NCBI GenBank assembly: GCA_032260385.1
Contig: JAVVEL010000003.1
Coordinates: 1 to 64,000, forward strand
Length of the DNA: 64,000 bases
Direction: 5' to 3'
Source: UBA9300 sp032260385
GTDB lineage: Bacteria; Bacteroidota; Bacteroidia; Bacteroidales; VadinHA17
The notes beneath the pieces were generated by a model. The model searched no databases. It was not told where the DNA came from and saw only the letters and a program-made list of their open reading frames with translations. Shown one piece after another: positions 25,641 to 33,221 of this stretch. Each line of letters starts with the position of its first letter. Within the stretch, counting starts at the first letter, position 1. The position numbers were made by a program, and so were the translations under genes.

Positions 25641-26147
25641 ATCATAATCCTGTGTAATGATTTTAAAGATACCAACAAAAAAACGATATTATTACTTTGA
25701 TATCTTATTTTTACTCCAGTCTTATTGTATGACAATAATTGTGTAAAAATGTTCTCTTTTTTAAGACTGTTAAAGCAATTGTTGAAACATGTTAATTAAG
25801 GTTTGGTAATTATTTAAAAAAAGACCCTTATTCCCATGAAATTGTGCATAGAACAATTTAGGGTGTTTTTTATTATTTTTTAAAAGCAAAATTTCAACCT
25901 TAATTAAACAACAAAATACATTAGCTTTGTGTGTAATTTTTATGAAAGCCCTGATTTGAACAATTGTTCGTAAAATATATAATTAGCTGTAAATCAAAAA
26001 CGGTATAATTTTTGGATTGTTGATAAGATGTTTTCAGGCTATTAATATCAATATTTGCAAGATAATTTTGTAATTTGTTTTAACAGTATCAACAGCCTAT
26101 TAATATTATCATATATAAATAAATAATCTTATAATCTTAATATTACT
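25641..26147. other. 507-bp AT-rich divergent gap with promoter-like and palindromic elements
   Basis: No convincing coding frame is present. The gap holds a -7 element TAGCTTTG at 25922-25929 (+), another TAATTTTG at 26063-26070 (+), a perfect 12-bp palindrome GAACAATTGTTC at 25958-25969 and the large inverted repeat listed separately. If transcription of nadA starts near 25936, its leader is about 210 nt. The palindrome is a candidate operator, for example of the nearby Rrf2 regulator, but that link is only inference. Confidence 0.5.
25792..25907. repeat. 116-bp nested inverted repeat with bidirectional terminator-like core
   Basis: Outer arms TTAATTAAGGTT (25792-25803) and AACCTTAATTAA (25896-25907) are exact 12-bp complements. 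Inside, ACCCT/AGGGT (25824-25828, 25860-25864) and AAATTGT/ACAATTT (25839-25845, 25853-25859) form a core stem, flanked by an A-run on the left and a T-run on the right. The core looks like an intrinsic terminator on both strands, although it lies between two divergent genes. A small RNA unit or a MITE-like palindrome would each explain it. Confidence 0.6.
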
Positions 26148-27143
26148 ATGTTCATAAAGTCTGAAATAATTAAGAAAGGATACATAGATGAAGCTATTGC
26201 CAGGGACACTGATATTGCAGGTGAGATAGAAAGAATGAAGAGAGAAAAGAATGCTGTTATCCTTGCTCATTATTACCAGACACCAGATATACAGGATATT
26301 GCTGACTTTGTTGGCGATAGCCTTGATCTTTCAAGGAAAGCGGCAAATATTCAATATGATATAATTTTATTTGCCGGTGTTCATTTCATGGCTGAGACTG
26401 CTAAAATATTATCACCGGGGACAAGGGTGCTCTTACCTGACATGAATGCAGGTTGTTCCCTGTCAGATAGCTGTCCTCCTGATGAATTTAGAAAATTTGT
26501 TGATGAAAACCCGGGAAGAACGGTCATAACATACATAAATTCAACAGCTGAAATAAAGGCATTGTCTGATATAATTTGCACCTCAAGCAACGCATTTAAA
26601 ATTGTTGAGTCATTGCCGGCGGATGAGAAGATTATTTTTGCCCCTGACAGGAACCTGGGTAATTATATAAGTAACAGGGTCAAAAGGGATATGTTAATAT
26701 GGCAGGGAGCATGTCATGTACATGAGGAATTTAGTCTTGAAGCAATATTGGAGATAAAGAAAAGAGAACCTGAAGCCAGCATTATTGTACATCCTGAATG
26801 TGAACTGCCTGTAAGGATGGTTGCTGATTTCATAGGATCTACAGGTAACCTGCTTAAATATATTGAAAAGGATAATTCAAAAAAGTACATTGTCGGGACA
26901 GAGCCGGGAATAATACACCAGATGAAAAAGTCAAGACCTGACAAGATATTTATACCCGCTCCTCCAAAAGATTCAACATGTGCCTGCAGTGAGTGTAATT
27001 ATATGAAGCTGATAACAATGGAAAAAATATATCTTACACTGAAATATGAAATGCCGGAAGTTACCATGGATGAAAAACTTATAGAAACGGCGGAAAAACC
27101 CATTAGAAGAATGCTGGACATTTCTGAGAGCTTGGGACTTTGA
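26148..27143 (+). CDS. nadA: quinolinate synthase
   Basis: NadA condenses iminoaspartate with dihydroxyacetone phosphate to quinolinate in NAD synthesis, using a 4Fe-4S cluster. The length of 331 residues is normal. The three cluster cysteines are visible in AGCSLSDSC (about 107), WQGACHVHEEF (about 190) and the CxxC-rich STCACSECNYMKL (about 280). HYYQTPDIQDIADFVGDSLDLS near 40 is the substrate-binding block. nadB and nadC are not next to it. The next gene follows after 4 bp, so co-transcription is likely. Confidence 0.95.
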   Translation: MFIKSEIIKKGYIDEAIARDTDIAGEIERMKREKNAVILAHYYQTPDIQDIADFVGDSLDLSRKAANIQYDIILFAGVHFMAETAKILSPGTRVLLPDMNAGCSLSDSCPPDEFRKFVDENPGRTVITYINSTAEIKALSDIICTSSNAFKIVESLPADEKIIFAPDRNLGNYISNRVKRDMLIWQGACHVHEEFSLEAILEIKKREPEASIIVHPECELPVRMVADFIGSTGNLLKYIEKDNSKKYIVGTEPGIIHQMKKSRPDKIFIPAPPKDSTCACSECNYMKLITMEKIYLTLKYEMPEVTMDEKLIETAEKPIRRMLDISESLGL

Positions 27144-27147
27144 AATT

Positions 27148-28701
27148 ATGATTAAAAAAATAGTATTATCATCGGCAGCCCTGGTCCTGATTGCTTGCTT
27201 AAATGCCCAGGACCTTAAACTTGAAGACGGTTATCATGTTTTTAAGTATCCAAATGGTACCGTATCGAGTGAAGGATATATAAGTGACGGTAAACCTGAT
27301 GGTTACTGGAAGAGTTACTATGTAACGGGAGTTATTAAGTCGGAGGGAAGAAGGAGAAATCATTTGCTTGACAGTATATGGGTGTTTTATGGCCAGACCG
27401 GTGATACCCTGGAAAAGATTGATTACCTGTATGGTAAAAAAAGCGGGTATTACCTGAAGTATAAAAGAGACCGCAGTTATGGCCTCTATGTATGGTCAAG
27501 TGAACTATATGCAGCAGACAAAAGACAGGGTACCGCTTATCTTTATTATCCAGACGGTTCAGTAAAACAGACCATACCATATATTGATGGTAAGAAGCAG
27601 GGACTGTCCAGAGAGTATGACGAGGCAGGTAATATAATTACGCTATATGAATACAATAATGATTTTCTGATCAGCAGGGAGAGGATAAACCGTGAAGATG
27701 ATGAAGGCGTAAAACAGGGACCATGGAAGGAATTTTATGCCAGTGGCAATATCAAAAAGGAAATGACTTACAGGGATGGACTGCTGCATGGTTATTATAA
27801 AGAATACAATGATAAGGGTGTACTGAGCACTACCATGCTTTATGATAACGGGAAAATAGTGGAGGGGAACATTGAAGATAATCCTGAGGTTGATATTCAG
27901 AACCGTTATGACAGTGATGGTAACCTTATTTTCAGCGGACCATTCAGGCTTGGAGTGCCGGTTGGTATTCACAGGGAATATAGTTCAGACGGTTCGGTAA
28001 AATCTTCTGTTATATATAATGATCAGGGTATAAAGGTATCCGAGGGCATAGTAACGGAAGATGGAAGAAGGAACGGAGTGTGGAAGAATTATTATGAGAA
28101 CGGGAATATAAAAGAAGAGGGCGAATATGATTACAACAGGAGAACAGGCTTCTGGAATTTTTATAACAGGGATGGAAGTATTATTCAAACAGGCAGTTAC
28201 AGGAACGGCAGGCCCGAAGGCTTATGGAAATGGTATTACCCTGAAGGGTCTATTCTCAGGGAAGAAGAATATTACCAGGGACGAAGGGATGGCAGTTTTA
28301 TTGAATATTCAAAAGAGGGTGATATAATAAGCGAAGGGGAATATCTTGACGGGGAGAGAAACGGGCCATGGAAAATAACAATAGGAGATCATATAGAAGA
28401 AGGGAATTATATTATAGGATTAAGGGACGGTATGTGGAGATATTATGATACTGAAGGAAATGTTCTATACAGGGGAAGGTACATACAGGACAATCCCGAC
28501 GGTTATCATTTCTATTATTATGAAAGCGGGATGATCAAGGAAGAGCAATATTATGACATGGGACTGCGTCACCGGACCTGGAAGAAATATGATGAGGACG
28601 GAAATCTTGAAATGACTATAACCTACAAGGATGACTACGAAGTGAGGATTAACGGAATTAAGATAAACCTTCCTGAAAGGGATGTAAAAATAATTAAATA
28701 G
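27148..28701 (+). CDS. secreted MORN-like / YwqK-type repeat protein
   Basis: A 517-residue protein with a signal peptide (MIKKIVLSSAALVLIACLNA) followed by about fifteen tandem repeats of 20-25 residues with the pattern G-x-W-K-x-Y-Y-x-x-G-x-I-x-x-E-G-x-Y-x-x-G-x-R-x-G. These are the MORN-related repeats of proteins annotated after YwqK, the antitoxin partner of YwqJ, but no YwqJ-like toxin is adjacent, so the antitoxin label should not be transferred. The protein is probably periplasmic or surface exposed and may bind membranes or partners through the beta-hairpin repeats. It lies between nadA and ruvB with tiny gaps. Confidence 0.85.
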   Translation: MIKKIVLSSAALVLIACLNAQDLKLEDGYHVFKYPNGTVSSEGYISDGKPDGYWKSYYVTGVIKSEGRRRNHLLDSIWVFYGQTGDTLEKIDYLYGKKSGYYLKYKRDRSYGLYVWSSELYAADKRQGTAYLYYPDGSVKQTIPYIDGKKQGLSREYDEAGNIITLYEYNNDFLISRERINREDDEGVKQGPWKEFYASGNIKKEMTYRDGLLHGYYKEYNDKGVLSTTMLYDNGKIVEGNIEDNPEVDIQNRYDSDGNLIFSGPFRLGVPVGIHREYSSDGSVKSSVIYNDQGIKVSEGIVTEDGRRNGVWKNYYENGNIKEEGEYDYNRRTGFWNFYNRDGSIIQTGSYRNGRPEGLWKWYYPEGSILREEEYYQGRRDGSFIEYSKEGDIISEGEYLDGERNGPWKITIGDHIEEGNYIIGLRDGMWRYYDTEGNVLYRGRYIQDNPDGYHFYYYESGMIKEEQYYDMGLRHRTWKKYDEDGNLEMTITYKDDYEVRINGIKINLPERDVKIIK

Positions 28702-28710
28702 CCCGGCCAG

Positions 28711-29733
28711 ATGGGAGAAGAATTTAACCTGCGAAAAGAAACCTTAAGCCCTGCTGACCAGGAAATAGAAAAGAAGCTGCGGCCTTTTTACTTCAGGGAT
28801 TTTAAAGGGCAGTCAAGGATAGTTGACAATCTTAAGGTTTTTGTTACGGCCGCTTCACAAAGGGGTGAAGCACTGGACCACGTTCTGCTTCATGGACCAC
28901 CGGGCCTGGGAAAGACAACCCTGGCAATTATAATTGCCAATGAACTGGATGTTGGTTTAAAAGTCAGTTCCGGACCGGTACTGGATAAACCGGGCGACCT
29001 GGCAGGTTTACTTACCGGACTGGAAGAAGGGGATGTTTTATTTATTGATGAAATACACAGGCTCAGCCCTGTTGTGGAAGAATATCTCTATTCTGCAATG
29101 GAGGATTATCGTATTGATATTATGATAGATAAAGGTCCAAGTGCCAGGTCGGTACAGCTTAACCTTAATCCCTTTACACTTATAGGAGCAACAACACGGT
29201 CAGGCTTGCTTACAAGTCCGCTCAGGGCACGCTTTGGAATAAAAATGCACCTTGAATACTATGATGCTGATATTTTATGCGGCATAGTAAAAAGATCGGC
29301 CGGCATACTGAAGGTTGACATAAAGGATAACGCTGCGGAAGAAATAGCTAAAAGAAGCAGGGGAACTCCCAGGATAGCAAATGCATTATTGAGAAGGGTA
29401 AGAGATTTTGCCCAGGTTAAGGGTGACGGGAATATTGACCTGGCCATCACAAAATTTTCGCTTAAGGCTCTTAATATTGACAGCCATGGCCTGGATGAAA
29501 TGGATAACAAAATACTGAGCGTTATAATAGATAAATTCAGCGGTGGACCGGTAGGATTAAATACAATATCAACGGCAGTGGGAGAAGACAGCGGGACAAT
29601 AGAAGAAGTGTATGAACCATTTCTGATGAAGGAAGGATATATAAAACGTACACCGCGCGGGCGTGAAGTAACAGAGCTGGCATACAGGCATCTTGGCAAG
29701 CAAAAATCAGGCGGAAGAGGATTATTATTTTAA
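28711..29733 (+). CDS. ruvB: Holliday junction branch migration ATPase RuvB
   Basis: RuvB is the hexameric AAA+ motor that drives branch migration with RuvA. The length of 340 residues is normal. Walker A HGPPGLGKTT is at 61-70, Walker B FIDEIHR at 111-117, sensor ATTRSGLLTSPLRARFG near 150-170 includes the arginine finger, and the C-terminal winged helix ends with PRGREVTELAYRHLG. It is last of the compact nadA-MORN-ruvB run. ruvA and ruvC are not in the window. Confidence 0.97.
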   Translation: MGEEFNLRKETLSPADQEIEKKLRPFYFRDFKGQSRIVDNLKVFVTAASQRGEALDHVLLHGPPGLGKTTLAIIIANELDVGLKVSSGPVLDKPGDLAGLLTGLEEGDVLFIDEIHRLSPVVEEYLYSAMEDYRIDIMIDKGPSARSVQLNLNPFTLIGATTRSGLLTSPLRARFGIKMHLEYYDADILCGIVKRSAGILKVDIKDNAAEEIAKRSRGTPRIANALLRRVRDFAQVKGDGNIDLAITKFSLKALNIDSHGLDEMDNKILSVIIDKFSGGPVGLNTISTAVGEDSGTIEEVYEPFLMKEGYIKRTPRGREVTELAYRHLGKQKSGGRGLLF

Positions 29734-29808
29734 TTTTGCAATGTCTTCGTTAATATTTATATTTAACAACTTTTTTATAAATAAGAGTCATTATTTAAAA
29801 TCTTGATT

Positions 29809-29979
29809 ATGAAAGTTCTTGTGAAAAGGATCGGATTGTTGTTCGTACTGGCAGGTGTTGCCATGCTGGCATATTCTGAATTCTCAAATCTTGAGAGCAA
29901 TTCTCTCCTTATCTGGAGTGGCGGTCTTGTGGTCCTGGGATTGGTGCTTTATATAATACTGAACAGTGTAATAGAATAG
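29809..29979 (+). CDS. small two-helix membrane protein
   Basis: A 56-residue frame with ATG at 29809 and TAG at 29977. It has two hydrophobic segments (about 8-23 and 34-53) joined by a short polar loop (SEFSNLESNS) and a basic N-terminus MKVLVKRIG. Such short two-helix proteins with this layout are common in Bacteroidota, and I know no function. It lies 75 bp after ruvB, on the same strand, and convergent with the Crp/Fnr gene. Confidence 0.6.
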   Translation: MKVLVKRIGLLFVLAGVAMLAYSEFSNLESNSLLIWSGGLVVLGLVLYIILNSVIE

Positions 29980-30009
29980 CAGCAGCTGTAATACTTAAGA
30001 TCAGGTCGT

Positions 30010-30720
30010 CTATTTAAAAACATTACTTATTTTCTCCAGTGACTTTCGGTCAAGTATTTTTATTTTCCTGCCGCTCAATTCAATATATCTGTCTGATTTA
30101 AATTCACTGAGTAACCTGATAACCGACTCGGTTGCAGTACCGACGATGTTAGCAAGCTCTTCCCTGGTGAGGGATATTTTAAGATAATTTTCTGAGTCCA
30201 GCCCAAAGTCGTTTATAAGATGAAGGAGTACCTCCGCCAGTCTTTCCCTGACAGTTTTCTGTGCTATATCAGTTATATATTCGTTGGCAATACCCAGTTC
30301 ATGGCAGGTAAGCTTCATAACTTCCATTGAAAAAGGTGGATTTTCCTTAACAAAGTCAGTAAGTATATGGGAAGGGATGAAACACACACCGGCATCTTCA
30401 ATAACCTTTGCAGAAGTGCAGGCCGGTTCGTTGCTCAAGACAGAACGGTAGGCAATAATATCACCCGGTTTGGCAAAACGAATGATCTGTTCCTTGCCGT
30501 CAAATCCTGTTTTAAATACCTTGATGATGCCTTTATTGATACAAAAGAAACCACTTATCCTGTTGCCTTCTTCATAGAGCACCTCTCCCCTTCTGTATTG
30601 CCTGAATTCCTTTACAAAATTAATAATATTTATCTGGTCTAGTGAAAGGTGTCTGAATACAGAATTGGAATTAACCGCGCAATTATCGCAAAAAGGGATG
30701 TTGATATCCTTTTGTTTCAT
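30010..30720 (-). CDS. Crp/Fnr-family transcriptional regulator
   Basis: A cyclic-nucleotide-binding-fold regulator with a C-terminal winged helix, about 236 residues from the ATG at 30720; a longer frame upstream adds 23 hydrophobic residues that look unlike the family. The N-terminal CDNC pair resembles FNR-type cysteines, but only two are near each other, so an Fe-S sensor is possible but unproven. The effector domain has YRRGEVLYEEGNRISGFFCINKGIIKVFK, and the recognition helix region is LTREELANIVGTATESVIRLLSEFK, as in Fnr-like proteins. It is divergent from the OsmC gene with a gap of under 80 bp, so it may regulate it. Confidence 0.9.
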   Translation of the reverse strand: MKQKDINIPFCDNCAVNSNSVFRHLSLDQINIINFVKEFRQYRRGEVLYEEGNRISGFFCINKGIIKVFKTGFDGKEQIIRFAKPGDIIAYRSVLSNEPACTSAKVIEDAGVCFIPSHILTDFVKENPPFSMEVMKLTCHELGIANEYITDIAQKTVRERLAEVLLHLINDFGLDSENYLKISLTREELANIVGTATESVIRLLSEFKSDRYIELSGRKIKILDRKSLEKISNVFK

Positions 30721-30794
30721 GTCTGCTATTAAAACACAAATATGGCAATAAGGTTTGATAATATTAATTAGTTTTGTAAAAATTTTCATTCAAA

Positions 30795-31223
30795 ATGTTA
30801 CAGGAAATGGAAGAAACGGTAAAACTTCACCATGATGAGGATCTGTCATTCAATGTGGAACTGGACGGGCATAATTTTAAAATAGACTCGCTTGAGGAAT
30901 TTGGCGGAAAGAACAGGGGACCGCGGCCTAAAAATTTAATGCTTGTTGCACTTGGGGGATGTACGGGGATGGATGTAGCCTCAATAATGAAAAAAATGAA
31001 AATACCCTATGAAGATTTTAAGGTAAGTGTCACCGGTGTTTTGACAGAGACACATCCCAAACACTTTGAGAAAATGCATATCACATACACAATAAAGGGT
31101 AAAAATATTGACAGGGGCAAGGTGGAAAAGGCAGTTGAACTTTCCCAGGAAAAGTACTGTGGTGTAAGCTACAACTACAGGAAATCAATGGATATCACCC
31201 ACGAAATTATTATTGAGGATTAA
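30795..31223 (+). CDS. OsmC family protein
   Basis: A 142-residue OsmC/YhfA-type protein; characterised members reduce organic hydroperoxides through two cysteines. Both are here, in ALGGCTGMDVASIMKKM (about residue 56) and QEKYCGVSYNY (about 120). The length fits the YhfA branch more than the Ohr branch. It is divergent from the Crp/Fnr gene and convergent with pheS, with a 4-bp overlap of the 3' ends. Confidence 0.9.
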   Translation: MLQEMEETVKLHHDEDLSFNVELDGHNFKIDSLEEFGGKNRGPRPKNLMLVALGGCTGMDVASIMKKMKIPYEDFKVSVTGVLTETHPKHFEKMHITYTIKGKNIDRGKVEKAVELSQEKYCGVSYNYRKSMDITHEIIIED

Positions 31224-32260
31224 AAAGCTGACCTGAACTGGTGCAGGAACCTGATGTCATTTTCAAAATATAACCTCAGATCGTTTACCTGGTATTTTAG
31301 CATGGCAGCTCTTTCCACTCCCATACCGAAGGCAAAACCGGTGTATTTTTTACTGTCGATCCCACAATAATCCAGAACATTGGGATCGACCATGCCACAG
31401 CCAAGAATTTCGAGCCAACCGGTGTATTTGCAGACATTGCAGCCTTTTCCTCCACAGATGGTACAGCTCACATCCATTTCAGCAGAAGGTTCCGTAAAAG
31501 GGAAATAAGAAGGCCTGAGCCTTATTCTTGTATTTTTGCCAAACATTTCCACCGCAAAGAAGAAAAGAGTTTGTTTGAGGTCGGCAAAGGATACGTTTTC
31601 ATCTATGTACAAACCTTCAACCTGGTGAAAAATACAATGGGCCCGGGCTGAGATTGCCTCATTCCTGAAGACACGGCCGGGTGATATTGTCCTGATGGGT
31701 AGCTTCTGGTTTTCCATAACCCTTACCTGTACGGATGAGGTTTGCGTCCTGAGAAGAATGTCATCAGGCCTGCAATCTTCCCTGTCATGCCTTTTAATGT
31801 AGAAAGTGTCCTGCATGTCCCGGGCAGGATGTTCTGGCGGGAAGTTGAGCTTGGTGAATACGTGATCGTCATCCTCAATCTCCGGTCCCTCAGAGATTGT
31901 GAAACCAAGGCGCTGAAATATTTCTGTTATTTCATTTCTCACTATTGACACAGGATGCCTGCAGCCTGTGAACGTATTTTGGGCCGGACGGGTAAGGTCA
32001 GTGAATGAAGCAGTTTCAACATTGTAGGCCAGGCTTTCTTTCAGAGAATTAAGTTTCTCGCCGGCTTCATCCTTCAGGTCATTTATAAGCTTGCCATACT
32101 CGCCTTTAAGGTGAGGCGGGACAGATTTGAACTCCTGGAAAAGAGATGGGATAAGGCCTTTTTTGCTAAGATATTTTATCCTGAATTCTTCAATATCTCC
32201 GGGATCAGAAGCCTTAAACTCCCTGACAGCCTGACGTATATCATTAATCTTATCAATCAT
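31220..32260 (-). CDS. pheS: phenylalanyl-tRNA synthetase alpha subunit
   Basis: Catalytic subunit of the alpha2-beta2 phenylalanyl-tRNA synthetase, 346 residues. It has an N-terminal coiled coil (about 1-90), then the class II core: motif 2 (SPGRVFRNEAISARAHCIFHQVEGLYID) and motif 3 (GFAFGMGVERAAMLKY). A cysteine-rich insert CTICGGKGCNVC lies near 270-281 and could bind a metal; similar inserts are seen in relatives. pheT is not adjacent, so the subunits are encoded separately. The gene ends 4 bp into the OsmC 3' end. Confidence 0.96.
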   Translation of the reverse strand: MIDKINDIRQAVREFKASDPGDIEEFRIKYLSKKGLIPSLFQEFKSVPPHLKGEYGKLINDLKDEAGEKLNSLKESLAYNVETASFTDLTRPAQNTFTGCRHPVSIVRNEITEIFQRLGFTISEGPEIEDDDHVFTKLNFPPEHPARDMQDTFYIKRHDREDCRPDDILLRTQTSSVQVRVMENQKLPIRTISPGRVFRNEAISARAHCIFHQVEGLYIDENVSFADLKQTLFFFAVEMFGKNTRIRLRPSYFPFTEPSAEMDVSCTICGGKGCNVCKYTGWLEILGCGMVDPNVLDYCGIDSKKYTGFAFGMGVERAAMLKYQVNDLRLYFENDIRFLHQFRSAF

Positions 32261-32264
32261 AAGC

Positions 32265-33119
32265 TTATTTTCTTACCACCTTTGCTCCGGTGATTATCAC
32301 ATCCTTCAGGGGCCTGTCGCCGGCACCTGTTTCCACACCGGCAATCCTGTCAACAACATCCATTCCCTCCACTACCTCGCCAAATACTGTGTATTGCATG
32401 TCAAGATGGGGGGCACCCCCTTCTGAACGATATACACTTACGTGTTCATCTGGTATTTCGACGGGTTTATAATTTTCAAGGTCAGTGTAAGTAAGTATGG
32501 TGGCTGCTTCCTGAATTTCGGCATCAGACCTGCCATCTCCAGAGTCTTCCGATTTCTGTCTCTCGTTCCGGAGGTGCATGTAGAATATATTCTGTTTCAA
32601 AGATGAATTAATCCTGTTTTCAACATGTTCTATCATCATTTCAGCGTTTATTGTATCTCCTTCTTCCGTAATCTGGCCATCGAATTTCCTGCCCTGCACG
32701 ATATAAAACTGGGTGCCCGAGGATTTTCTTTCGGGATTGAACCTGTCGCCTGTCCTGGCGGCCGCCAGGGCCCCCCTCTTATGAAAATTGGTGACAATGA
32801 TTTCAGCCGGAATGGTATAATCATAGCGCCCGCTTGTATCTGCTTCAAGGTCTGGCCTTGTTGTATAATCACCTGCCTGTATCATAAAATCTTCGATTAC
32901 CCTGTGAAACTTTATGTTATCGTAATAACCTTCATTGACCAGATTTATGAAATTATCGCGATGCAGGGGAGTATTATTATACAGCCTGAGCTTTATTAAT
33001 CCCTCGCTTGTTTCGAGGTTTATGTAACGTGTCTTATCTTTGCCGGTACCTGAGCAGGCAAAAAGAAAGAAGGTTATGAAAAGAGTCAGAAGTATGCCTG
33101 TTGAATATTTCTTAATCAT
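32265..33119 (-). CDS. cyclophilin-type peptidyl-prolyl isomerase, lipoprotein
   Basis: A 284-residue PPIase with lipoprotein signal MIKKYSTGILLTLFITFFLFAC (Cys at 22). The cyclophilin core is recognisable: YYDNIKFHRVIEDFMIQAGDYT (catalytic Arg in FHRVI), SSGTQFYIVQG and the end block YTVFGEVVEGMDVVDRIAGVETG. An insert of about 75 residues (KFDGQITEEGD ... EIPDEHVSVYRSEGG) sits between these, as in the Bacteroidota-type periplasmic cyclophilins. It probably assists folding of exported proteins. It starts just upstream of pheS on the same strand, 4 bp apart. Confidence 0.93.
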   Translation of the reverse strand: MIKKYSTGILLTLFITFFLFACSGTGKDKTRYINLETSEGLIKLRLYNNTPLHRDNFINLVNEGYYDNIKFHRVIEDFMIQAGDYTTRPDLEADTSGRYDYTIPAEIIVTNFHKRGALAAARTGDRFNPERKSSGTQFYIVQGRKFDGQITEEGDTINAEMMIEHVENRINSSLKQNIFYMHLRNERQKSEDSGDGRSDAEIQEAATILTYTDLENYKPVEIPDEHVSVYRSEGGAPHLDMQYTVFGEVVEGMDVVDRIAGVETGAGDRPLKDVIITGAKVVRK

Positions 33120-33221
33120 AATTAAAGTTTATAAAAATTGTAATTTTAATGATTATAAGGAAAATGATGAACCACAAAGATAAATGTTGTTATTTAAAAT
33201 TTTGAATAAATATAAAACATT

